This document shows positions 33,360-41,213 of a DNA stretch of 64,000 nt, in pieces. Origin of the DNA: Actinomycetota bacterium (GTDB taxonomy: Bacteria; Actinomycetota; Acidimicrobiia; Acidimicrobiales; Microtrichaceae); assembly GCA_016703525.1 (NCBI GenBank), contig JADJBW010000019.1, positions 30,066 to 94,065 on the forward strand, read 5' to 3'. Made by a program: the position numbers and the translations under genes. Within the stretch, counting starts at the first letter, position 1. Each line of letters starts with the position of its first letter. The notes under the pieces were generated by a model that saw only the letters and a program-made list of their open reading frames with translations, made no database searches and was not told the DNA's origin.

Positions 33360-34538
33360 ATGTCGAATGTTGTGATTGTCGAAGCCGTCCGGTCGCCGAT
33401 CGGCCGCCGCCGTGGGGGCCTGTCCACCATGCACCCGGCCGAACTCCTGGCCGCAACGCTGCGAACGCTCGTCGACCGATCGGGTATCGACCCGTCGGTG
33501 GTCGGTCAGGTCGTCGGCGGATGTGTGAGCCAGGTCGGCGAGCAATCGTTCAACGTCACCCGGACGGCTTGGCTGAGCGCCGGGCTCCCCCTGTCCACCG
33601 CAGCGACCACGGTCGACACGCAGTGCGGCTCATCGCAACAGGCGACCAATCTCGCAACGGCGCTGGTCGCTGCGGGCGTGATCGACGTTGCGGTCGCGTG
33701 CGGCGTCGAATCGATGAGCCGCATCCCGATCGGCTCGAACTCGTCGAAGAAGCTGGGCCTCGGCGTCGCGATCCCAAAGGCCTACTTCGGCCAGTACGAG
33801 TTCACGTCGCAGTTCGAAGGCGCCGAGCGCATCGCCGCCAAGTGGCAGGTCAGCCGCGACGACTGCGACCGGCTCGGGTTCGAATCGCAACAGCGCGCCC
33901 GCGCTGCGTGGGATGCCGACCGATTCGCGTCGCAAATCGTCGAGATCGACGCTCCCGTGCTCGACGACGACGGCCGGGCCACCGGAGCGACCACGCGGAT
34001 CACCCGCGACGAGGGGCTGCGCGAGACCTCCCTGGAACAGCTCGCCGCGCTCAAGCCGGTCGGCCGCGAGCATGGCGTGCACACGGCCGGCTCGGCGTCG
34101 CAGATCTCCGATGGCGCCGCAGCGGTGCTCCTCATGACCGAGGAGCGCGCGGCGCAGCTGGGGCTGACCCCACGGGCGCGGGTCGTCGATACGTGCCTGG
34201 TCGGGGTCGACCCGGTACTGATGCTCGAAGGCCCGATCGAGGCGACGCGCCACCTCCTCGGCCGCACGGGTCTCACGATCGACCAGATCGACACCACCGA
34301 GATCAACGAGGCCTTCGCCAGCGTCGTCGTGTCGTGGCTCAGGGCCACGGGAGCCGATCCGGCAACCACCAATCCGAACGGAGGGGCCATCGCGCTCGGC
34401 CATCCGTTGGGCGCCACCGGCGCCTTCCTCGTCACCAAGGCGCTCCATGAACTCGAGCGGAGCGGAGGGCGACATGGGCTCGTCACCATGTGCTGCGGTG
34501 GCGGCCTGGGCACAGGCACGATCATCGAGCGTCTCTAG
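33360..34538 (+). CDS. Acetyl-CoA C-acyltransferase (thiolase)
   Basis: 392 residues, the normal length of degradative or biosynthetic thiolases. It cleaves 3-ketoacyl-CoA or joins two acetyl-CoA. The nucleophilic Cys is in VDTQCGSSQQA near residue 88, the His loop is GGAIALGHPLGATGA near 345, and the second Cys is in TMCCGGGLGTG near 378. The NEAF motif (EINEAFASVV) is present. No other beta-oxidation gene is adjacent, so the exact chain-length role is open. Confidence 0.95.
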   Translation: MSNVVIVEAVRSPIGRRRGGLSTMHPAELLAATLRTLVDRSGIDPSVVGQVVGGCVSQVGEQSFNVTRTAWLSAGLPLSTAATTVDTQCGSSQQATNLATALVAAGVIDVAVACGVESMSRIPIGSNSSKKLGLGVAIPKAYFGQYEFTSQFEGAERIAAKWQVSRDDCDRLGFESQQRARAAWDADRFASQIVEIDAPVLDDDGRATGATTRITRDEGLRETSLEQLAALKPVGREHGVHTAGSASQISDGAAAVLLMTEERAAQLGLTPRARVVDTCLVGVDPVLMLEGPIEATRHLLGRTGLTIDQIDTTEINEAFASVVVSWLRATGADPATTNPNGGAIALGHPLGATGAFLVTKALHELERSGGRHGLVTMCCGGGLGTGTIIERL

Positions 34539-34551
34539 TCGTCGGCGCGCC

Positions 34552-35084
34552 GTGGCCTCAGCCGCGGTCACCCTTGTCACGATCGGCGCACCGGCAGCGC
34601 TGCTTGCAGCGTGCGGCGACACCACCTCGCGTTCAGGCACCGCGTCGACCGTGCTCGCGCCGAACGCGACCGTGGTGCGCGTCGTCGACGGCGACACGAT
34701 CGTGGTCGATCTCGGCGGACAGACCGAGCGGGTCCGCCTGATCGGGGTCATACACCCGAGACGGTCGATCCGCGGGTGCCCGTGCAGTGCTTCGGCCGCG
34801 AGGCCAGCGACCACCTCCACGAGATGCTCCCCGAGGGCTCCGGCGTGCGCCTCGAACGCGACGTCGAAGAACGCGATCGGTACGGGCGACTCCTCGCATA
34901 CGTGTGGCGCGCCGGCGACGGGGCCTTCATGAACCTCGAACTCCTCGACGACGGCTACGGCCAGGTGCTTTCGATACCGCCGAACATCGCCTACGTCGAC
35001 CGCTTCCGGGCCGCGCAACAGACAGCGCGCGACGCCGAGCGCGGGCTCTGGTCGTCGTGCCCCGACCCGCTCAGCGACGCATGA
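34552..35084 (+). CDS. Thermonuclease (SNase)-family lipoprotein, one frame break
   Basis: About 177 residues from GTG 34552. The N-terminus has a short hydrophobic signal with lipobox LLAAC near residue 20. The nuclease core follows: VVRVVDGDTIVVDLGG, RVRLIGV, then after a frame change near 34750 TPETVDPRVPVQCFG, LERDVEERDRYGRLLAYVW and AERGLWSSC. The Arg/Asp/Glu residues of the staphylococcal nuclease site can be placed. One missing or extra base explains the break. It would degrade extracellular nucleic acid. It converges on the next gene with a 14-bp overlap. Confidence 0.82.
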
Positions 35085-35919
35085 TCGCCCGGAGCGCACG
35101 CCATCCGACGAGTTGCACTCCGGCACGAGCGACGGCGGCAGCGACCGCTGTGGCATCGGCCAACTCCCGGGCGTCGCGCACGCTGCTGTCTGCCTGCTGG
35201 TCGTACGAGCGGAGCTCCGCATCGTCCGCCGCGGGGTACAGGACGATCTCGGTGACGCCCTCGCCGACGCCGGCCAATGCCTCCGCAAGCGACGCGCCCG
35301 GCGACTCTCCGATTCGACCGCCCAAGACGCCGACCACCCGATCGGGGGCAACCACGTTCTCCTCCTCCGCCAGCTCCCGGAACGGGAACCCGACGGCGAG
35401 CTGATCGGACGCGTCGGCGAGGCGCATCGGCAGGCCGAACTCGAGCGCCATGTCGAGGTAGACGTCGAACAGCTCGGGACGCAGCTGCATCGTCGCGAGA
35501 TGCGACGTGAGATGCGTCACGTCGAAGCCCCACAGGACCGCTCGTTCGATCTGCGCACGGCACTCGCGCCGCACCTCGTCGACGTCGGCGTGGTCCCACA
35601 CATCGAGCAGCGTGCGGGGGAACCCGCCGTCGCCGTCGAGCAGCGAGGGTGCCTGCGTGATCGGGCCCCACCGCAACAGCTCGTGCTCGGCGTTCAACGT
35701 CAGGTCGACGCCGACATCCTCGCCGCGATACTGCGACGCCGCGAACCGCGACCACGGCCCCGGCATCACGAGCGAGGCCGACGTCGCACTGCCGACGCGC
35801 AGGGCGTCGTAGCAGCCGACCGTCGTGGCGTGCGACACGCCGAGTCCGTCGGCCGACACGATGACCACCCGGTCTGTCGGGCCGAAACCGAGCCGTTCCG
35901 CGAGCGGTGCCACGGCCAT
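35071..35919 (-). CDS. ChbG/HpnK-like carbohydrate deacetylase, active site altered
   Basis: 282 residues. The overall plan follows the YdjC/ChbG polysaccharide deacetylase-like family: a first strand VIVSADGLGVSHA, then VGVDLTLNAE, and VTHLTSHLATMQLRPEL. In the family these are usually DDxG, GxHLxL and a DSHxH-type segment. Here the second acidic residue of DDxG is Gly, the His of GxHL is Asp, and the last Asp is Thr. Metal binding is therefore doubtful and the substrate unknown. It lies 17 bp after mca on the same strand and may be cotranscribed. Confidence 0.7.
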   Translation of the reverse strand: MAVAPLAERLGFGPTDRVVIVSADGLGVSHATTVGCYDALRVGSATSASLVMPGPWSRFAASQYRGEDVGVDLTLNAEHELLRWGPITQAPSLLDGDGGFPRTLLDVWDHADVDEVRRECRAQIERAVLWGFDVTHLTSHLATMQLRPELFDVYLDMALEFGLPMRLADASDQLAVGFPFRELAEEENVVAPDRVVGVLGGRIGESPGASLAEALAGVGEGVTEIVLYPAADDAELRSYDQQADSSVRDARELADATAVAAAVARAGVQLVGWRALRAIMRR

Positions 35920-35936
35920 ACGCTACGCGCTCCGCC

Positions 35937-36833
35937 TCACGGTCGAAGCCCCGCGAACAGATCGTCCTCGGGCATCTCGGTCGGCACCCGCGACGCGGCG
36001 AGGATGTACTCGTCCCACGGGTAGACCCGCGACGCCACGTCGGGCGGTAGACCGAACCAGAACGTCGAGGCCGGGTCGACCTGCGTCGCATGGGCGCGCA
36101 GCGCCCGGTCGCGCACCGACCAGTACGCCCCGATGTCGATCCGCGTGGTGATCCGATCATCCTGCGTGAACCGTTCGAGCCACTCGTCGGTGTACGGAGA
36201 CTCGACGCCCATCTCGAGCATCGTCTGGTGCGTCGCCAGCACCCGCGCCTTGGACCACACCGAGTAGTACAGCTTCGACGGCTGCCACGGCGCACCGGCC
36301 TCGGGGTAGGCGCCCGGGTCGCCTGCCGCATCGAACGCCGCGACCGAAATGTCGTGGACCCGCAGATGGTCGGGGTGGGGATACCCGCCCTGGTCGTCGC
36401 TGTAGGTGAGGATCACCTGCGGCCGGTCGCGGCGGATGAGGCGAACCAAGCGGCCCACGGCATCGTCGATCGGCGCCTGCCAGAAGCACTCCGGATGATC
36501 GTTCGCCGCATCGCCCGCCATACCCGAGTCTCGATAGCCGAGCAGGTCGACGCGATCGAAGCCGATGACCTCGGCCGAAGCGCGCAGCTCGCCCAGGCGG
36601 ACCTCGGCCAGCCGATCGACCACCTCGGGCCGATCCATCGCCGGGTTGAGCACCTCACCGAGCTCGCCGCCGGTGCAGCACACCAGCGTCGCACCCGCTC
36701 CCTCAGCGACGAGGCGGGCGACGAGCGACGCCCCCTTCGACGCTTCATCGTCGGGGTGCGCGTGAACGCTCAACAGGCGAAGCGCCGGCTCGGGGTCGCG
36801 AGCGGACGTGATGAGTTCTGACGGATGTGACAT
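35937..36833 (-). CDS. mca: Mycothiol S-conjugate amidase
   Basis: 298 residues. Mca cleaves mycothiol S-conjugates to mercapturic acids for export, a detoxification step found in Actinobacteria. The zinc motif VHAHPDDEASKGA is near residue 20 and the second motif SDDQGGYPHPDHLRVHD near 145. The tail WDEYILAASRVPTEMPEDD fits Mca better than the related deacetylase MshB. The ATG at 36833 lies 13 bp after the PhoU/TrkA_C gene. Confidence 0.93.
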   Translation of the reverse strand: MSHPSELITSARDPEPALRLLSVHAHPDDEASKGASLVARLVAEGAGATLVCCTGGELGEVLNPAMDRPEVVDRLAEVRLGELRASAEVIGFDRVDLLGYRDSGMAGDAANDHPECFWQAPIDDAVGRLVRLIRRDRPQVILTYSDDQGGYPHPDHLRVHDISVAAFDAAGDPGAYPEAGAPWQPSKLYYSVWSKARVLATHQTMLEMGVESPYTDEWLERFTQDDRITTRIDIGAYWSVRDRALRAHATQVDPASTFWFGLPPDVASRVYPWDEYILAASRVPTEMPEDDLFAGLRP

Positions 36834-36846
36834 CGCAATTGGTTCC

Positions 36847-38085
36847 TCAGCGACGGGCCAGCGGAACGAGCTCGGCCGCCGCCGTCGGGTCGTCGTCGGC
36901 GGCGTCGACGAAACGCCAGCCGAACAGCTCGGCGAGGCGCGCGCGCCCCTCGGCGGGCCCGGAGGCGATGAGCTCGTCACCCTCCTCGAAGCGCACGTAT
37001 CCCCGCGGCCGATAGAGGTAGCGACCGCCGCGCCGGAGCGCCAGGGCATGGAAGCCCGGCTCCAGGTCGATCTGCAGCTCGGCGAGGCTGCGACCCGTGG
37101 CCGCGGCACCGACAGCGACGGGCAATCTGACCACCACCACGTCGGACTCACCGAGCGCCATCGCCAGCACCGGATGGAAGTCCTGATCGTCGATGATGAG
37201 CCACACCATCTGGTTCGCCTGGTCGCCGAGCTCTTCGGCGACATGCGACAGCTGCAGAAGCCCACGCAGGCGCGACGGATCGACGTCGTTCGCGCTCGCC
37301 CGCAGCACCCACAGCTGGAGGTGGTCCTTCATCTCGTCGAGCCGATCGGCCAGGTGACCCACCTCGGCTGCGAGACCCCGGTCGCGCAGTGCCAACGCCG
37401 AATAGGCGAGGCCGACCGCGGCCTCGGAGATGTTCTTCATCTCCACCAGCACGTCGACCGCTCGATCGAGATCGGTCAGGGCATCGCTCGGCGCGGCGTC
37501 GGGCGGGCTCCACGACGGAGCGGCGGCGAGCTCGTGCAATCGCACGATCCCGGCCGGCGAACCCCGCAGGAACAGCACATCGCCGGGCAGGAGCAGCAGG
37601 TCGCCGTCGATCTCGGTGATCCACGATCGCTCCCGCCGCACCGCCATGATCCGCATGCCCGTCGCGACGGGAAGCTCGAGCGCCGAAACGGGCCGGCGAG
37701 CCATGTGGCTGCCATCGCGGACCCACACCCGGTGCGACACCTCCTCGGCGTTCGAGAGGTCGGCGATCAGCTCGCCCGGGATGCCCAGGCGGTGGGTGAC
37801 GATGCGGGCGATGTCGATCGCCGCATTGCCGATGCCCTCGATCGCCGAGATCACCTGCAGTACCGCCGCCATCGAATCGGCCTCCGCCGGCCGCCGGACC
37901 GCAAGGATGCACACCGCGCGCATGTCCTGCACCAGGTCGTTCAGCAGCTCTTCGAGCTCTGCGACCTCCTCACACATGCCCGGGTCGTTGAAGTAGACGC
38001 CCGCGTATGCGAGATCGATCATCAACTCGGAGGTGTCCTTGGCCTCCGCCAGCATCGTGCGGAGACTTCGTGGTCGTTCATCCAT
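36847..38085 (-). CDS. PhoU-TrkA_C protein with internal duplication
   Basis: 412 residues in two similar halves. Each half has a PhoU-like helical segment (about 8-100 and 205-300) followed by a TrkA_C (RCK_C) domain (about 115-185 and 325-400), the latter recognised by patterns such as LLLLPGDVLFLRGSP and VRFEEGDELIASGPAE. RCK_C domains bind small ligands and gate K+ channels or transporters, but no channel gene is adjacent. It has no membrane segment. It probably regulates a transporter encoded elsewhere. Confidence 0.82.
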   Translation of the reverse strand: MDERPRSLRTMLAEAKDTSELMIDLAYAGVYFNDPGMCEEVAELEELLNDLVQDMRAVCILAVRRPAEADSMAAVLQVISAIEGIGNAAIDIARIVTHRLGIPGELIADLSNAEEVSHRVWVRDGSHMARRPVSALELPVATGMRIMAVRRERSWITEIDGDLLLLPGDVLFLRGSPAGIVRLHELAAAPSWSPPDAAPSDALTDLDRAVDVLVEMKNISEAAVGLAYSALALRDRGLAAEVGHLADRLDEMKDHLQLWVLRASANDVDPSRLRGLLQLSHVAEELGDQANQMVWLIIDDQDFHPVLAMALGESDVVVVRLPVAVGAAATGRSLAELQIDLEPGFHALALRRGGRYLYRPRGYVRFEEGDELIASGPAEGRARLAELFGWRFVDAADDDPTAAAELVPLARR

Positions 38086-38133
38086 GGGGTTCCGGAAAGC
38101 CTACGCGGCACGCGCACCGACGCGGCGCGACCC

Positions 38134-38958
38134 TCATGCGACCAGAGCGAGTTGGCGAGCGCGAGCCAGCACTCGCCCCCGCCGGTCCCAGAGCACGGCG
38201 TCCTCCAGCAGGAATCCGTCGGCGGCACGCGGGCTCGCGAACTCGCCGTACACCCAGTCGTCGCGATCGTCGGGAAGACGTTCGATGTGCACGGTCAGAT
38301 CGATGGTCGGCACGGCGAGCGTCATTCCTGGGAGCCGTGAGAAGATCGGGGGCCACCAGGCGTCGCACATCGCGGCGAGCACCGCCTCGTCGACCGGGTG
38401 CGGGTCGGCGAGGCGGAGCCACCCCCCGACCGTCGACGACGGCTCGGGCGCCACGACCCCCTCCGGCGGCGGGACCGGAGGCGCACCGACCACCGGGATC
38501 ATGTCCCACCGATCCGTCAGCGGAATGATCGAGCCTTCGGGCCGCTCGGGCAGCGCGAACCGCTCCGGAGCGACCAGCGACCGCGCTCCCCGGTCGTCGA
38601 ACTCGACGCTCTCGCGGGGCTCGCCGTACGACGCGAGCGCCAACACCAACGTCCGCCCGCCCTGCGACATCGTTGCCCGCGCGGTGGTCACGCTCCGGCC
38701 CGATCGCTCCACGGCCACCTCGACATCGACCTCGCCCTCCTGCGGCGGGCGCAGGTAGTGCACCGTCAGCGAACGCAACGGCCGGCCGGCGGCGATGCCG
38801 TCCACGGCGGCTCGGCACGCGTTGGCAACGATGGCGGCGATGTACCCACCGTTTGGGCCCGCAACGATCCACCACCCTGCGTCGACGCGGGCCGCGTACC
38901 TCCCGGCAGCGACCGCGACAACAGCGGTGTCGGTGGCGAATCGGCTCTGTGTGTTCAC
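38134..38958 (-). CDS. Thioesterase-family protein (TesB-like double hot dog)
   Basis: 274 residues from GTG 38958. The N-terminal segment WWIVAGPNGGYIAAIVANA and LRSLTVHYLRPPQEGEVDV is the first hot-dog domain of the acyl-CoA thioesterase II-like family; the second half ends with DDWVYGEFASPRAADGFLL and EDAVLWDRRGRVLARARQ. It would hydrolyse acyl-CoA. The substrate is not evident. An ACCGTA (TACGGT on the coding strand) lies 9 bases upstream of the start. Confidence 0.82.
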   Translation of the reverse strand: MNTQSRFATDTAVVAVAAGRYAARVDAGWWIVAGPNGGYIAAIVANACRAAVDGIAAGRPLRSLTVHYLRPPQEGEVDVEVAVERSGRSVTTARATMSQGGRTLVLALASYGEPRESVEFDDRGARSLVAPERFALPERPEGSIIPLTDRWDMIPVVGAPPVPPPEGVVAPEPSSTVGGWLRLADPHPVDEAVLAAMCDAWWPPIFSRLPGMTLAVPTIDLTVHIERLPDDRDDWVYGEFASPRAADGFLLEDAVLWDRRGRVLARARQLALVA

Positions 38959-39016
38959 GGCACCGCACCGTAGCGGGGCCGCCGCCACGGCCGGCACGAC
39001 GCCGGACGCCGAGGCG

Positions 39017-40327
39017 TCACTTGCCGTTGATGCTCCAGTGCCACGGTTCGGACGGCAGGTTGTAGAACCCGTAGGTCGCGGCGTTCGCGGCCAACCAGAC
39101 GAAGCACGGGCTGTTCCGCGACGAGATCAGCGAGCCCGAGCAGGTCAGATCCAGCGCCAAGCCCTGCTCGTGCATCGACCGACCCGGCCGAGCCGTCGGC
39201 GGGCTGCACTGTGACGAGGGCTTCTGCCAGATGTCGTACTCGCTCGAACCGCAGTGCGCCTTGCGCAACGCGATCTGCGACGCCGGGTCGCGGTACCCGC
39301 CACCGCTCAGCTTGAGCCCCGCGGCGGAGGCCGCTCCGAGCATCTCGTCCACGAGCGGAGCGACCGAGCGGGCGACCCGGATTCCGCGAACGGTCACGAT
39401 GTCGGGGGTCGTCGTTGCCGAGCCACCGCCACCACCACCGGACGGGGCAGCGGTCGTGGAGGTCGTCGAGCGGGTGCCCGACGACTTCGGCGTCGTCGTC
39501 GTCGGGGTCTCCGCACCGCCACCGCTCGGCGCCGCTGCCGAGCCGCCGGATGAACCGTCGGCCCCCGCCGCGTTTCCGAGCGCGGCCTGGACCTCGGCCT
39601 GCAGCGCTGCCTCCTCCGACGCGAGCCCCTTCGAGGCCGACGGGTCGATGGCCTTGATGGCGGCCGCCTCCGCCAGCGCGGCCTCCAGCCGCGCCTCGAC
39701 CTGTGCCGCCATCAGCACCTGATCGTGATGGACCTGCTCCAAGCGGGCGACTTCGGCCGCAGCGGTCGCCTCCGATCGCTCGGCGGTCACCACCGCGCGG
39801 CGTTGCGAGGCGAGTTCGCGGCGCAGCGCCCGCTCCGATGCCCGGTGCTCCTCGATGAGGCGGCGCCGCTGATCAGCATCGTTGGTGAAGAAGGTGGACC
39901 GGCGGGTGGCCTCGACGACATCGTCGAGGTTCGTCGCACCGACGATGCCCAGATCGTCCTCGCCCGTTCCACCGACGAAGGCGCGCACGACCGATGCTCG
40001 CACGTCCTCGCGCAAGCCCTCCTCACGAACGGTGGCCGCCGCGACCGCCACCTCGGCCGCGCTCACGGCCGATCTGGCCGTCACAGCCGCCTGCTGCGCG
40101 TCCGCCACCGCCGCCTGTGCCGCGGCGCGTTGGGTCTCGACCGCCGCGAGGGTGGCACGAACTCCGCTGGCCGACGCCTGGAGCACGTCGATCGACTCGC
40201 GCGGCGCCGCCGGGCAGCCGCCGTTGGCACGTCCTGGGCGACCACCGGCGCTCCCGCCGAGCGTGGCAATCAACGCGCCGGCGATCAGCGGCGCGACAAG
40301 GCGACGAGGATGAGGAAGATTTCGCAC
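39017..40327 (-). CDS. Exported VanY-type D-alanyl-D-alanine carboxypeptidase with coiled coil
   Basis: 436 residues from GTG 40327. A signal peptide (about 1-28) is followed by a long Ala/Glu/Arg coiled coil (about 50-230), a Ser/Gly/Thr/Pro linker and an M15B domain (about 310-436) with GYRDPASQIALRKAHC, GRSMHEQGLALDLTCSG and the catalytic end EPWHWSING. The coiled coil plus peptidase plan recalls envelope hydrolases that are activated by divisome partners. Four Cys in the domain could form disulfides. Confidence 0.9.
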   Translation of the reverse strand: MRNLPHPRRLVAPLIAGALIATLGGSAGGRPGRANGGCPAAPRESIDVLQASASGVRATLAAVETQRAAAQAAVADAQQAAVTARSAVSAAEVAVAAATVREEGLREDVRASVVRAFVGGTGEDDLGIVGATNLDDVVEATRRSTFFTNDADQRRRLIEEHRASERALRRELASQRRAVVTAERSEATAAAEVARLEQVHHDQVLMAAQVEARLEAALAEAAAIKAIDPSASKGLASEEAALQAEVQAALGNAAGADGSSGGSAAAPSGGGAETPTTTTPKSSGTRSTTSTTAAPSGGGGGGSATTTPDIVTVRGIRVARSVAPLVDEMLGAASAAGLKLSGGGYRDPASQIALRKAHCGSSEYDIWQKPSSQCSPPTARPGRSMHEQGLALDLTCSGSLISSRNSPCFVWLAANAATYGFYNLPSEPWHWSINGK

Positions 40328-40422
40328 GTGCTGGTGATCGACACGTCACGCACACACCTTGCGAAATCTCTTGCGATTGCCGCAGCACCCCTTCGGTATC
40401 GTGCCGCCGCGGCCCCGGCCTG

Positions 40423-41154
40423 TCAGCCCATCAGGCCGCCGAGGAGCCCCCCGCCGGAGCCACCGCTCGCTGCGGTTCCCCCGCCGACCACCACGTTCTC
40501 GGCAGGCTGGACCATCACGTACCCCTGGCCGCCGAAGCCCATCTGGAAGGTCTCGCCGGTACCGCCGCGCAGCATCGACTTGAGCCCGCCCGTGTCGGTC
40601 TTGACCGACATCTGCACGCCGGAGGTCCACATGACCACCGCGTTCGGGTCGGCGAACGTCGGCGCTCCCGACACGTCGAGGCACACCGGCTCGCCCTTGG
40701 TGGTGATCGCGACGTACCCCGTGCCCTTCAGCGTCACGTTGTAGAGACCGCCCGCCATCGCCCCGGCCATGCCGCTGCCGATGCGGTGGATGTCCCAATC
40801 GATCGACGCCGAGAAGGCCAGCACGCTCGCGCCGTTGCACGACACCGAGTCGTTCTCCAGGTAGAAGACCTGGATCTCCGAAGCCATGTCGGCCACGAAC
40901 AGCTCGCCCGAGCCGGTGCACTGCATCATGTTGACGCCCTCACCGGTCACGGCCTTCTTCAGCATCTTGTTGAGGCCACCCGACCCGGTGTTCTCGAACC
41001 GAACATCGCCCTGATAGGCGACCATCGAGCCGGTGCGGGCGTTGACCGGCCCGTACCCCATGTGGATCTTGAGCAGCTTCTTGTTCTGGAGCACGAACGG
41101 GTCCTGGCCCGTCGTCTCTTGGAACTCGGTGGACAGGGTTCCATGGATCGGCAT
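40423..41154 (-). CDS. AIM24-family protein
   Basis: 243 residues. AAGGAG eight bases upstream supports the ATG at 41154 over an in-frame start 63 bp earlier. The sequence is the bacterial AIM24/TIGR00266 type: a beta-rich body with Gly turns (VAYQGDVRFENTGSGGLNK, GGLYNVTLKGTGYVAI, GGTGETFQMGFGGQGYVMV) and a Gly-rich C-terminal tail. The biochemical function of bacterial AIM24 proteins is not established. The frame is intact. Confidence 0.85.
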   Translation of the reverse strand: MPIHGTLSTEFQETTGQDPFVLQNKKLLKIHMGYGPVNARTGSMVAYQGDVRFENTGSGGLNKMLKKAVTGEGVNMMQCTGSGELFVADMASEIQVFYLENDSVSCNGASVLAFSASIDWDIHRIGSGMAGAMAGGLYNVTLKGTGYVAITTKGEPVCLDVSGAPTFADPNAVVMWTSGVQMSVKTDTGGLKSMLRGGTGETFQMGFGGQGYVMVQPAENVVVGGGTAASGGSGGGLLGGLMG

Positions 41155-41213
41155 GACAGCTCCTTCGGTTGGGCACCACAGCTGCGCGAATGCTATCGAC
41201 GAAACATCGGAGA

